A stretch of DNA of 64,000 bases, taken from the NCBI RefSeq assembly GCF_014648115.1, contig NZ_BMQM01000018.1, forward strand, positions 1 to 64,000, given 5' to 3'. Of this stretch, positions 18,072 through 26,262 are shown piece by piece (the first letter of the stretch is position 1; every line of letters begins with the position of its first letter). The notes beneath the pieces are model-generated. The model ran no database searches. It saw only the letters and a program-made list of their open reading frames with translations, and was not told where the DNA came from. The stretch is from Deinococcus seoulensis. Its GTDB lineage: Bacteria > Deinococcota > Deinococci > Deinococcales > Deinococcaceae. The position numbers were made by a program, and so were the translations under genes.

Positions 18072-18208
18072 TACGGAATGCGTCTGTTTCGTTGCCAACC
18101 CGGAACTTCACCGGAGTGCCAGCTCCACGTCCAGAGGAGCGTTCTACTCCTACTCGCATCCGCTCGGACCCAGCGGATTTGTAAGCCATTCAATCAGAGT
18201 CCGCATGA
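18069..18208 (+). repeat. 140-bp TIR repeat, family A, copy 3
   Basis: Starts TGATACGGAATGCG, ends AGAGTCCGCATGA; exactly 140 bp but more diverged than copies 1 and 2. The left TGA is the stop of the membrane-protein gene; the next gene starts 3 bases after the right end, so the element is the whole spacer. Confidence 0.88.
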
Positions 18209-18211
18209 GGA

Positions 18212-18706
18212 ATGATGACAGCTGTAAATGACCTGCTCGCGACAGCACTCTCACGCCGCGTCTCCTCCACCGACGCCCTTGGTGCGCTGGGCCTCCTGCT
18301 TGAAGCTGCCCGTGCAACGCACCCCGCAGGCGATGATGGCGGACTGGCTGATCTGCTGCCCCCTGAACTCGCCCGTCACCGACTGACCGACACTGAACGC
18401 CGGAAGGTCATCGGGGAACTGTCCCGCACCCTCTGGGGGCAGCGCACCCTGAACCACAGCCTGATCTGGGCGCTCAGCAAGAGCGCCGATCCGGTCATCC
18501 TGCCGGTGCTGGAACGTGCCCTGAACCGCGCCGTGAAAAGTGGACAGCAGGACGCAGCCAGCGAAGCCCTGAACGGTCTGGCCCTGTTCTGGCCCGACTC
18601 TGCGGCAGCGGTCAGATACGCCGCGCAGTACGGTCAGGGGGACGTGAAAGCGCAGGCAGAAGACCTGCTGGAACGGTGGCAGCAGGACGAGGCACCAAGT
18701 ATCTGA
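18212..18706 (+). CDS. Hypothetical helical protein, possible HEAT-like
   Basis: 164 residues, start ATG 18212 or 18215. GAGGA from the end of the repeat lies too close to be ideal. The sequence is alpha-helical with regularly spaced leucines and prolines (PVILPVLERALNRAVKSGQQDAASEALNGLALF), as in HEAT-type solenoids. No family recognised. It converges on another unknown gene with 37 bases between stops. Confidence 0.6.
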   Translation: MMTAVNDLLATALSRRVSSTDALGALGLLLEAARATHPAGDDGGLADLLPPELARHRLTDTERRKVIGELSRTLWGQRTLNHSLIWALSKSADPVILPVLERALNRAVKSGQQDAASEALNGLALFWPDSAAAVRYAAQYGQGDVKAQAEDLLERWQQDEAPSI

Positions 18707-18743
18707 CGTTCGATGCCCCGCTGCACGGCATCCTCCGCATTGT

Positions 18744-19562
18744 TCAGGGGTGGTGGTGAAGCCAGCCGGCCACCACAACATCGAATTCTGGATCGCGTAG
18801 CAGGGAGCCCATCTGCCGGAGACCGTCAGCGAGCGAAGCGTCATCCCAGCCTGGAGAGCCCAGGCCCGGGGAATTCAGGGTCATCCAGGCTTCCGCATAT
18901 CGTCCCTGGGCCAGCAGTTGGCGGAACAGATCAGGAATGTCGCTGTCCGGATCTAGCCACGGCATGCTGGACGCCAGCGCAGGGTCGGACGTGTCCGGGT
19001 CAAACTCGAAGCCGCAGATCAGACCGGGCGGATGTTGGAGGTACACGCCGTCCAGTCGTTTGGAGCTGACAGGGTGAAAGCCCGTGTACGTGTCACCCGC
19101 CTGCATGACTTCCATCGGCAGTGTGTCCCGCTCAGAGGAGAAGAGCCGCAAACCCTGCGGGGAATCTCCGTGTTGCCTCACAGCTTCGAGGAGCAGGTCG
19201 TCCGGGGCCAGCGGATAGGCATCCAGAAACTGCCGCAGTTCCGGAGTGATACCCCGCGCCTCCACGTATTGAAACGCGCGCGTCAGCAGGAACTGCCGTT
19301 CGTTGCGGGCTTCCTCGTAAGCGAACGGCAGTTCCAGGTGGAACGACACGATGGTCGGTGGGCGGTCAATGAACCGACGCTGCCAGACGCCCAGCATTGA
19401 CGGATTGTCGTTGTCCCAGAAGGGCAGCAACGCGGGTGGGTACGGGTAGAGAGACTCCGGAGTGACCCGCTGATACCCGCGCATCGGCGCTTCAAACTCC
19501 CCGGCGATTACGGCATGCATGGCAGGGGAGAACCCGAAGGAACGGAACACCTGTGGCGTCAT
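18744..19562 (-). CDS. Hypothetical protein, unknown function
   Basis: 272 residues from ATG 19562 (MTPQVFRSFGFSPAMHAVIAGEF); ATG 19520 is an alternative. The open frame extends far upstream through the MFS gene antisense and is not coding there. Soluble, with LYPYPPALLPFWDNDNPSMLGVW, VSFHLELPFAYEEARNERQFLLTRAF and an acidic C-terminal half ending GSLLRDPEFDVVVAGWLHHHP. No catalytic motif seen. LPFWDNDNPS recalls SMI1/KNR4-type immunity proteins only loosely. Divergent from the MFS gene. Confidence 0.6.
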   Translation of the reverse strand: MTPQVFRSFGFSPAMHAVIAGEFEAPMRGYQRVTPESLYPYPPALLPFWDNDNPSMLGVWQRRFIDRPPTIVSFHLELPFAYEEARNERQFLLTRAFQYVEARGITPELRQFLDAYPLAPDDLLLEAVRQHGDSPQGLRLFSSERDTLPMEVMQAGDTYTGFHPVSSKRLDGVYLQHPPGLICGFEFDPDTSDPALASSMPWLDPDSDIPDLFRQLLAQGRYAEAWMTLNSPGLGSPGWDDASLADGLRQMGSLLRDPEFDVVVAGWLHHHP

Positions 19563-19619
19563 CCGGTTCAGGGTAAGGCAGGGGTGGACGCCCATGCAGC
19601 TTGTTTGTGCGGGCGGGTG

Positions 19620-19625
19620 TACCCT
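19620..19625 (+). promoter_or_regulatory. -10 box of the MFS transporter gene
   Basis: TACCCT ends 6 bases before GTG 19632; leaderless spacing. It supports the GTG start. Confidence 0.45.
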
Positions 19626-19631
19626 GCGCGC

Positions 19632-20912
19632 GTGTCTGCGCCCCAGCCCGCCCCTCCCGCTTCGCCCATTCCTACGCCCATCTCCCCTGCCCCAGATACT
19701 GCCGCGCCCGGCCCGCCCGCGCCGTTCCGGTTGTCGGCGGCGCAACTGGGCCTGATCGGGTCGAATTTCCTGATGTGGGGCGGGTTCTTTGCGGTGATTC
19801 CGCTGGTGACGGTGCATTTCAGTGGTTCGGTGGCCGGGGGTGGGCTGGGCTGGTCGGCGGCGAGTGTGGGGGCGGTGCTGGGCCTGCGGCAGTTGACGCA
19901 GCAGGGCCTGACGGTGTTCGGGGGGGCGTGGGCGGACCGCTGGGGGCCGAAGCCGTTGATCCTGCTGGGCTGCGCGCTGCGGACGCTGGGGTTCGCTTGG
20001 ATGGGCTTCAGTGACTCGTGGGCGGAGTTGCTGGCGGCGGCGGTGCTGGCGGGCGTGGGGGGCGGCCTGTTCGACGCGCCGAAGAGTGCGGCGATCACGC
20101 AGGTGACTCCGGCCGAGCACCGCACGCGGATGTTCAGTCTGACGAGCATGTCCGGGAATGCGGGCATGGTGATGGGGCCGCTGATCGGGGCGGCGCTGCT
20201 GGGCCTGGGGTTCCGGACGGCGGCGCTGTCGGCGGCGGGCGTGTACCTGCTGGCGGGGGCGGTCATGGCGGTCACGTTGCCGCACCTGCGGCCGCAACGG
20301 CTCGCGGCGAGCAGTCTGGACGGACTGCGGGCGGCGGCGACGGATACGCGGTTCCGGCGGTTCACGCTGGTCCTGATCGGGTACTTCATCCTGAGTACGC
20401 AGATCAACGTGGCGGTCACCCTGAAGGCCATTGCGCTGGCGGGGAACGGCGCGACCGGGCCGCTGTACGGGCTGTCGGCGGGTCTGGCGGTGCTGCTTCA
20501 GTACCCGTTGCTGCGGCTGGTCGAGCGCTTCGTGCCGGTGCGGTCGGCGCTGGTGGCGGCGGTGCTGCTGGTCGGCGCGGCGCTGGGGCTGATGTCGGTG
20601 GCCACGACGTTCCCGCAACTGCTGGGCTGCGTGGCGCTGTACAGCCTGGGCACCATGATCGTGTACCCCACCCAGCAGACCCTGACGGCCCGGTTCGCGC
20701 CGCCGGGGCGGGTCGGGAGTTACTTCGGGTTCTCGGCGATCAGCCTGGGGGTGGGGGGCGCGGTCGGCAGCGTCCTGGGTGGCGCGCTGGTGGACACGGG
20801 CGCGCAGTTGGGCTTCCCGGCGCTGCCGTGGGTCACGCTGGCGGCCATCGGTGCGCTGACGGCGCTGGGGCTGCGCTGGGCGCTGCGGGGCCTGCCGCGC
20901 CGGGCGGCGTGA
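19632..20912 (+). CDS. Major facilitator superfamily transporter, drug-efflux type
   Basis: 426 residues with GTG start. After a Pro/Ala-rich cytoplasmic leader come twelve membrane helices. The family signature in loop 2-3 is GGAWADRWGPKPLILLG, and LFDAPKSAAITQVTPAEHRTRMFSLTSMSGNAGMVMGPLIG follows in the first half. It resembles MdtH/YfkF-like proton-driven exporters. Substrate unknown. The neighbours share no function with it. Confidence 0.85.
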   Translation: MSAPQPAPPASPIPTPISPAPDTAAPGPPAPFRLSAAQLGLIGSNFLMWGGFFAVIPLVTVHFSGSVAGGGLGWSAASVGAVLGLRQLTQQGLTVFGGAWADRWGPKPLILLGCALRTLGFAWMGFSDSWAELLAAAVLAGVGGGLFDAPKSAAITQVTPAEHRTRMFSLTSMSGNAGMVMGPLIGAALLGLGFRTAALSAAGVYLLAGAVMAVTLPHLRPQRLAASSLDGLRAAATDTRFRRFTLVLIGYFILSTQINVAVTLKAIALAGNGATGPLYGLSAGLAVLLQYPLLRLVERFVPVRSALVAAVLLVGAALGLMSVATTFPQLLGCVALYSLGTMIVYPTQQTLTARFAPPGRVGSYFGFSAISLGVGGAVGSVLGGALVDTGAQLGFPALPWVTLAAIGALTALGLRWALRGLPRRAA

Positions 20913-20943
20913 ACGCCACACGCCCGCCCAGGGGCGCGGGCGC

Positions 20944-22359
20944 TCAGGGTTGCGTGCGGAACGGGTCGATGGACAGCACGGGCGCGCGTTGCAGGGACTG
21001 CACGCCCAGTTGCAGCAGCGGGTCGAAGCCCTGGGTCAGTTGCCGGATCTCGTCCTCGCCCTGTGTGCGCAGCTGGTCGGGCGTGATGCGCTGCGGGTAG
21101 GGGGTGCCGTCTGGCTTGGCGTAGTTCAGGAGGGTGAGCTGCACGGCGGCCTCCCCGACCTGGAAGACGCGGGTGGCGGTGTTCCCGACCCCGGCGGTCG
21201 CCTCGCCGATCACGGGGCCGCGCGCGGCGTACTGCACCTCGTACGCGAAGAATTCACTGCATGAGGCGCTGCCCTCGTCGACCAGCACGGCCAGCGGCCC
21301 GGTCCACAGTCGGGCATTGCGAACCCCGCCCGCCAGTCGGCCGTCCTCGAGGCGGGTGCCGCGGCTGACGACCGTGCGGGCGTTCCCGTCGGCGCTGCGG
21401 GCCACGCGGGTCAGGCTGGGCACGAAGGCGCTGACGGCGCTGTCGCACTCGCTGAGGCTGCCGCCGGGGTTGCCGCGCAGGTCCACGATCAGGCCGCTGG
21501 CGCCGCGGCTCTGCGCCTGCCCCACGAGGTCATGCACGCGCTGCGCGACGCGGTTCCCGGACAGGAAGGTGGGAATGCGGATCACGGCCACCTCGCCCTG
21601 CGCGGCCGGGGTGGCCGCCAGGGGGTCCGTGCTGGCGGGCAGGACCGGGATCGTGGCGGTCCCGTCGGCTGGCACGAAGGTCAGGCGCGGCAGGTCCAGG
21701 GTGCTGCTCTCGCGGGCGGTCAGGCTGACGGTCACGGTCCGCCCGAGCCGCAGGACGCCCAGCGTGATGGGCAGGCCCTGTTCGCGGGCGCTGCGCAGGT
21801 CCTCGTACAGGTAGGGTCGGCCGTTCAGGGTCTGGATGGAGTCGCCGCGCCTGAGTCCGGCGTCCTCGGCGGCGCTGCCGGGCACGACCTCGGTCACCAC
21901 GCGGTTCTGTCCGTCCAGGCGGGCGAGTTTCACGCCGAATTGCAGGCGGTTGCCGCCGGTGGCGCTGGCAACGAATTCGCGGTAGTCCTCGGGCGTCTGG
22001 AAGAACGAGTGCTCGTCGCCCAGCGCGGTCAGTTCGGCTTCCAGGACCGGGTAGGCGCGGCTTTCCTCGCAGGTGTCGGGGGTGGGCGCGCAGACGTTGT
22101 TCAGGCGCTGCTGGTACTCGCGGGTCAGGGCGGCGCGGTCCACGGTGGACAGCCCGCCGTACCGGGTGCTGATCAGGTCGTTCACGCTGGTGAACACGGC
22201 CTGCGCGGGCGATACGCCGCTCTGCGCGTCGGCGCCGGGCAGGGCGGACAGGCTGCCCAGCAGCGCGGTGAGGGCTGCGGTGCGCGCGGCGCGCAGCGGC
22301 AGGCGGGACCGGGCCGGGCGGTCACGGCGCGGAAGCGAGCGACGCAGGAATGGATTCAT
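20944..22359 (-). CDS. Exported S41 family C-terminal processing protease
   Basis: 471 residues from ATG 22359, which has AGGG five bases upstream; ATG 22371 is less likely. A basic N-terminus and signal peptide (LTALLGSLSALPGADA) predict export. A PDZ-like part (GVKLARLD...VVPGSAAEDAGLRRGDSIQTLNG) precedes the tail-protease core: GLIVDLRGNPGGSLSE, LVDEGSASCSEFFAYEVQ with the nucleophile Ser, and VIGEATAGVGNTA. It cleaves C-termini of extracytoplasmic proteins. Convergent with the MFS gene. Confidence 0.88.
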   Translation of the reverse strand: MNPFLRRSLPRRDRPARSRLPLRAARTAALTALLGSLSALPGADAQSGVSPAQAVFTSVNDLISTRYGGLSTVDRAALTREYQQRLNNVCAPTPDTCEESRAYPVLEAELTALGDEHSFFQTPEDYREFVASATGGNRLQFGVKLARLDGQNRVVTEVVPGSAAEDAGLRRGDSIQTLNGRPYLYEDLRSAREQGLPITLGVLRLGRTVTVSLTARESSTLDLPRLTFVPADGTATIPVLPASTDPLAATPAAQGEVAVIRIPTFLSGNRVAQRVHDLVGQAQSRGASGLIVDLRGNPGGSLSECDSAVSAFVPSLTRVARSADGNARTVVSRGTRLEDGRLAGGVRNARLWTGPLAVLVDEGSASCSEFFAYEVQYAARGPVIGEATAGVGNTATRVFQVGEAAVQLTLLNYAKPDGTPYPQRITPDQLRTQGEDEIRQLTQGFDPLLQLGVQSLQRAPVLSIDPFRTQP

Positions 22360-22513
22360 GACTGCCCTCATTCTGCTCTGAACAGATGGGAGTTTGGTGG
22401 GCGGCGATTGCGACGTCAGTTACAGGATTGACCGACTGGCACGCGTTTCAGCGAGCAGAACGCATGAACTGACCGGGCGTGTGGGTGGGGGTACCCAGGG
22501 GCAGCCGGTGGGG

Positions 22514-22541
22514 GCAGCCCATTCAATCGGAGTCCGTATCA
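22514..22541 (-). repeat. Isolated terminus of repeat family A
   Basis: 28 bases identical to the right end of copy 1 (complement reads TGATACGGACTCCGATTGAA...). No left end is found upstream. Its outer TGA (complement of 22539-22541) is the stop codon of the M20 peptidase gene. Confidence 0.85.
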
Positions 22542-23624
22542 GGCGACGGGCGAGCGCTGGTACAAGTCCACGAGCCGCCGCAGGAACTTCAGGCCCGGCG
22601 CGAAACTGGCCGCCTGCACCCACTCGTCCGTGCGGTGCGCGTTCCCGCCCCGGTACACGCCGACCGCCACGGCAGGCAGGCCGTGCGGGACGGCGGCGTT
22701 CGCGTCGGTGCTGCTGGACGCCAGCCGCAGGTCCACGCGCACCTCGCGGGCCGCCTCGCGCACCAGCGGCAGCAGCGCGCCGCTCTGGAGGTCCCCGCCG
22801 GGCCGGTCGCCCACGCGTTCCAGGCGCAGTTTCACGCCCACCTCGCGCGCGGCGGCGTGCAGGACGGCCACGGCCCGCGCGTCCAGTTCGGCCAGCACCC
22901 CGGCGTCCAGGGACCGCAGGTCCAGCAGCAGCTGCGCGCTGCCCGCGATGGAGTTCACGCTGGTCCCGCCGGACGCGACACCCACGTTCAGGGTGGTGCG
23001 GGGCGTGGCGGGCAGGTGCAGGGCGTACAGGGCGCTGATGGCGCGGCCCAGCGCGTGCAGGGTGCTGGGCGCCTGATCACCCCACGAGTGCCCGCCCGGC
23101 CCGACGAACTCGGCGCGGTAGCGGCGCACACCCACGCCGCGTGTGACCGCGATGCCCAGGTAGCCGTCCACGGCGATGAACGCGCCCAGGTGCGGGCGGT
23201 GCCGGGCGATCAGGTGCTTGGCGCCGCGCAGGTCGCCCAGGCCTTCCTCGCCCACGTTCGCGGCCACCCACAGCGGGCGGCGCAGGGTGGTGCCGCCGCC
23301 GCGCAGGTCGCGCAGCAGGGCAGTCACGACGGCCAGACTGGCGCTGTTGTCGCCCACGCCGGGGCCGGTCAGTCGCCCGGCGTCCTCGCGGACCGTCACG
23401 TCGGTTCCGGCGTCGAACACGGTGTCCAGGTGCGCGGCCAGCAGCAGCGCGGGGCGGCCCTCGGTGCCGGGCGGGGTGATGCGGGTCAGGACGTTGCCGA
23501 CCTCGTCGCGTTCGGTCACGTAGCCCAGTCCGGTCCACAGCTCGGAGATCAGGTCCGCGCGCGCGCCCTCATGGAAGGTCGGGGCGGGCGTCTGAGCGAT
23601 ACGAGTGAGGTACGAAAGAGGCAT
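22539..23624 (-). CDS. M20 family metallopeptidase
   Basis: 361 residues. LLLAAHLDTVF, GPGVGDNSASLAVVTALL, NVGEEGLGDLRGAKHL are the dinuclear zinc-site motifs of M20 peptidases; GVGVRRYRAEFVGPGGHSWGDQAPSTLHALGRAI starts the dimerisation domain. Closest type is the PepT-like/carboxypeptidase G2-like tripeptidase group; the exact peptide is unknown. Minus-strand TAGAAT 8 bases upstream suggests a leaderless start. The stop is given by a repeat terminus. Confidence 0.85.
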   Translation of the reverse strand: MPLSYLTRIAQTPAPTFHEGARADLISELWTGLGYVTERDEVGNVLTRITPPGTEGRPALLLAAHLDTVFDAGTDVTVREDAGRLTGPGVGDNSASLAVVTALLRDLRGGGTTLRRPLWVAANVGEEGLGDLRGAKHLIARHRPHLGAFIAVDGYLGIAVTRGVGVRRYRAEFVGPGGHSWGDQAPSTLHALGRAISALYALHLPATPRTTLNVGVASGGTSVNSIAGSAQLLLDLRSLDAGVLAELDARAVAVLHAAAREVGVKLRLERVGDRPGGDLQSGALLPLVREAAREVRVDLRLASSSTDANAAVPHGLPAVAVGVYRGGNAHRTDEWVQAASFAPGLKFLRRLVDLYQRSPVA

Positions 23625-23632
23625 TGCGCGGC

Positions 23633-23638
23633 ATTCTA
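23633..23638 (-). promoter_or_regulatory. -10 box of the M20 peptidase gene
   Basis: Minus-strand TAGAAT 8 bases before ATG 23624; no ribosome binding site between. Confidence 0.4.
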
Positions 23639-23758
23639 GAACAGTTGCCAGAACGACTGTCCCGGTACCGGCCCCGCGGGAGGGCAGCGCGGCGGGGCAC
23701 CCTGGACCGGGGTGCCCCGCCCGCCGCGCCTGTCACGGCGCCGTGTTCAGGGTGGGTG

Positions 23759-24184
23759 TCAGCGGCGCAGCATGCGGCTGCCGATCATGCCAGCCAGTCC
23801 GACCAGTCCGGCTTTCACCATGGGATTACTGAGCAGACCGCCGGGCGCGAAGGCCTCTTCCAGCGGGCTCTTGCCGTTCTGGGCGGGTGCCTGCGCGGTC
23901 TTGGTGTACGCGTCGATCAGGTCGTCGTCGTCGCCGGGACGGACCTGCTGCACGGGGTTGGCGGGGCTGCGCACGATGGCGTCGCCCATCTGCTGTTTCT
24001 GTTCGGGGGTCATGCCGCCCACGTACTCTTTCAGGATCGCCTGACGCTCCTCGGGACTGGCGGTCTGAAGGTAGTCGCGGATGTACGCGGCGGCCTCCTC
24101 GGGGCTCACGACGCCGTCGCCGTTGGTGTCGCGGGGGTCGAGTTTCGCCATCTGTTCGTGCCGGTCTTTCTGCTGGAAGAACAT
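23759..24184 (-). CDS. Hypothetical EF-hand-type protein
   Basis: 141 residues from ATG 24184, which has AGGAGG upstream; the longer frame is rejected. An EF-hand-like calcium loop [13 protein letters not shown] is near residue 20. Helical repeats [29 protein letters not shown] follow, with an acidic linker and a C-terminal hydrophobic segment [21 protein letters not shown] that could touch the membrane. No known function. Confidence 0.75.
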   Translation of the reverse strand: MFFQQKDRHEQMAKLDPRDTNGDGVVSPEEAAAYIRDYLQTASPEERQAILKEYVGGMTPEQKQQMGDAIVRSPANPVQQVRPGDDDDLIDAYTKTAQAPAQNGKSPLEEAFAPGGLLSNPMVKAGLVGLAGMIGSRMLRR

Positions 24185-24375
24185 GTCTACCTCCTGGGGA
24201 GTAACCGGGCGGCCTGCCCGCCCTGTAACTGTCGGTGCGTCCTTCACGCTACGCAGTCGGGGGGGTGGGGCGCTACGGGGACCGTCTTCAGGAATCCGTG
24301 ACCCTGACCTCACGGGCAGCGGGCCGGGCGGCCGTGACCGCATGCTCCGGGACAATTCCGGGCGCGGGTGGGCGC

Positions 24376-24381
24376 TACAGT
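24376..24381 (+). promoter_or_regulatory. -10 box of the CbiX-like gene
   Basis: TACAGT ends 8 bases before ATG 24390; leaderless spacing. Confidence 0.45.
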
Positions 24382-24389
24382 CGGTGGGT

Positions 24390-25802
24390 ATGCGTTCCCT
24401 GGTGCTTATTGGTCATGGATCTCACCTGAACGGTGAGTCGGCGGTCGCGGTGTACCGGTACGCGGAACTGATCCGTCAGCGCGGCCTGTTCGACGAGGTT
24501 ATCGAGGGGTACTGGAAGGAGGAACCCTCGCTGCGGCAGGTGCTCAAAACGACCGCCAGCACGGACGTGACGGTCATCCCGATGTTCATCAGCGAGGGGT
24601 ACTTCACGGAGACGGTGATTCCGCGCGAGATGGGCCTGGGGCACCAGGGACCGGTGCCGCCCGAGGGCGTGGCCCGCGTGATCGGCGGCCGGACCGTGCG
24701 GTACACCCTGCCGTACGGCGTGCACCCCAGCATGACCGACGTGATCCTGGAACGCGCGCGCGAGGTGCTGCCCGACGCCAGCCCGCACGACACGGCGCTG
24801 ATCGTGCTGGGGCACGGCACGACCCGCAACGAGAACAGCAACAAGGTCGTGTACCAGAACGCCGACCGCATCCGCGAGTCCGGGCAGTTCGCCGAGGTGC
24901 AGGCCCTGTTCCTCGACGAGAACCCCAAGGTGGGCACGTGGCCCGAGACGGTGCGCTCGCCGCGCGTGGTGGTCGTGCCGTTCTTCGCCAGTGAAGGCTG
25001 GCACACCCTGGAAACCATTCCCGAGGACATGGGCCTGACCGGGACCGTCACGGACTTCCCGGACAACCCGCACGGGCATCAGCAGGTGTTCTACGCCAAA
25101 CCGGTGGGCACGCACGCGGCCGTCGCGGACGTGATCCTGCACCTCGCGGAGGAGGCGCGCGGGGCGGGCGGGGCGGGCGGCGACACCGAACGCGGGCACG
25201 AGGCGGCGTGGCAGGCGTTCCTGAAGGCCGCGCGCGCCGGACTGCGCGTCGGCGAGGTGCTGGTCACGCCGGAACTGGGCGTGTTCGAGCTGCGTAACGC
25301 GCTGGACGAGGGCGTGCCCGGCGGGGACCTGACCACGCTCGTCACGCCGGAGGGCGTGCGGGATCAGGTGCGGTTCACGGACGGCGGCGAGCACCGGCCC
25401 GTGCACACGCTGCGGAACCTGCCGCGCGGCTGGCGGTCCGTGCTGAGCGAGGCGGACCTGCGCCGCGCCATGCACTACCTGTACCCGGCGGTGATCGAGG
25501 AGACGTACGCGCACGCCTGCCACGCGCTGCGCCCCACCCCGTGGGCGACCACGGCGCGGCGGCAGACGGGCATCTACGCCAAGGTGCAGAAGGCCACGCC
25601 GGAACAGGTGGAGCACGTGGCGCGGGACGTGTGCAGCGGCTGCCTGCGCACGCGCCTGTGGGCCGGTCAGCGCCTGACGCACTCGTTCCTGGACGGCGTG
25701 CCGGGCGGGATTCCCTGCGCGGAGGCCTGCACGTTCGTGGTGGCCGAGGTGCGCGAGGAAGTCAGCGGGAAACGCGGCGGCGGTCACTCGCACAGCCACT
25801 AA
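24390..25802 (+). CDS. CbiX-like chelatase with [4Fe-4S] domain (DR2241 type)
   Basis: 470 residues. Two tandem CbiX halves: [20 protein letters not shown] with [14 protein letters not shown], then [16 protein letters not shown] with [15 protein letters not shown]; each carries the His and Glu metal ligands of sirohydrochlorin cobaltochelatases. The C-terminal part, including [10 protein letters not shown] and CAEAC, matches the DR2241 family, whose Deinococcus member binds an iron-sulphur cluster. The tail is His-rich (GGGHSHSH). It probably acts in cobalt- or siroheme-type tetrapyrrole metallation, but no cobalamin genes are nearby. Its TAA stop is the left end of a 127-bp repeat. Confidence 0.85.
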   Translation: MRSLVLIGHGSHLNGESAVAVYRYAELIRQRGLFDEVIEGYWKEEPSLRQVLKTTASTDVTVIPMFISEGYFTETVIPREMGLGHQGPVPPEGVARVIGGRTVRYTLPYGVHPSMTDVILERAREVLPDASPHDTALIVLGHGTTRNENSNKVVYQNADRIRESGQFAEVQALFLDENPKVGTWPETVRSPRVVVVPFFASEGWHTLETIPEDMGLTGTVTDFPDNPHGHQQVFYAKPVGTHAAVADVILHLAEEARGAGGAGGDTERGHEAAWQAFLKAARAGLRVGEVLVTPELGVFELRNALDEGVPGGDLTTLVTPEGVRDQVRFTDGGEHRPVHTLRNLPRGWRSVLSEADLRRAMHYLYPAVIEETYAHACHALRPTPWATTARRQTGIYAKVQKATPEQVEHVARDVCSGCLRTRLWAGQRLTHSFLDGVPGGIPCAEACTFVVAEVREEVSGKRGGGHSHSH

Positions 25803-25926
25803 GTACACTGCGTTTATCTTTTGGATAAACCGCGCGGAGCGCGTAGCAGAGGAAGTACGTTGAAGCGGGAATGGAGAGATTCCGGTGCTTTCCCGGAATC
25901 GCGCAATGGTAGCTTCAATGTACTTA
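25800..25926 (+). repeat. 127-bp TIR repeat, family B
   Basis: Perfect 8-bp terminal inverted repeats TAAGTACA (25800) and TGTACTTA (25919). Inside are hairpins GTTTATC/GATAAAC with a 5-nt loop, CGCG/CGCG, and a 14-bp arm AAGTACGTTGAAGC/GCTTCAATGTACTT with one mismatch, itself enclosing GATTCCGG/CCGGAATC. The left TAA is the stop codon of the CbiX-like gene. Single copy here, unrelated in sequence to family A but built the same way. Confidence 0.85.
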
Positions 25927-26007
25927 AACGGCACCCCCCGAAACGGCCCCTGGCGGGACTCGTCCGAGTCCTCTGAACACCCCTGACGCGGCGGCGTGCG
26001 GGGGTGT

Positions 26008-26013
26008 TACGCT
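26008..26013 (+). promoter_or_regulatory. -10 box of the purine operon
   Basis: TACGCT about 240 bases before purC, giving a long leader. Transcription should begin near 26020. Confidence 0.45.
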
Positions 26014-26019
26014 GTCAGC

Positions 26020-26204
26020 CGGTGATCAGCTCCCCAGCGCGGGAGTGGGTTGCACTTCCCTTTTCTTCCACCCGCGTCCTGTGAGACGCCCCGCCCCCCG
26101 CACCGGGAGCGGTAAGCCCGTCCGAGAGACGGCGATGGAGGCCTTCACATGTTCAGCACCGCGACATTCCAGCGTCGCCCCGGCCAGCTTCGGGGGACGC
26201 TTTT
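26020..26204 (+). promoter_or_regulatory. Structured purC leader with attenuator-like hairpin
   Basis: The leader holds several stems: GGGAGTG/CACTTCCC near 26041, GCGTC/GACGC near 26074-26089, CCGTC/GACGG at 26119-26132, and a strong one at 26171-26200 (AGCGT..CCCC/GGGG..ACGCT) followed at once by TTTT, like an intrinsic terminator. The last stem lies inside a 37-codon ORF. This layout suggests control by attenuation. I could not match it to a known riboswitch class; ZTP-type consensus is not met. Confidence 0.4.
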
Positions 26205-26262
26205 CCTACTTTCCGGGGACACGCCCGCCCAGGCCGCCCCCACCCCCCTGGAGGGCGCATGA
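26149..26262 (+). CDS. 37-residue leader ORF overlapping purC
   Basis: ATG 26149 has GGAGG seven bases upstream (26137-26141). The frame reads [16 protein letters not shown]... to ...TPLEGA and stops with TGA at 26260-26262, overlapping the purC ATG at 26259 as ATGA. The good ribosome binding site and exact overlap argue for real translation and coupling to purC. No similarity recognised. It spans the attenuator-like hairpin, so ribosome passage could open it. Confidence 0.55.
   Translation: MFSTATFQRRPGQLRGTLFLLSGDTPAQAAPTPLEGA

Noticed and set aside
26020..26160. ZTP (pfl) riboswitch before purC
   Set aside because: GCACCGGGAGCGG is reminiscent, but the other conserved strings are not in place.
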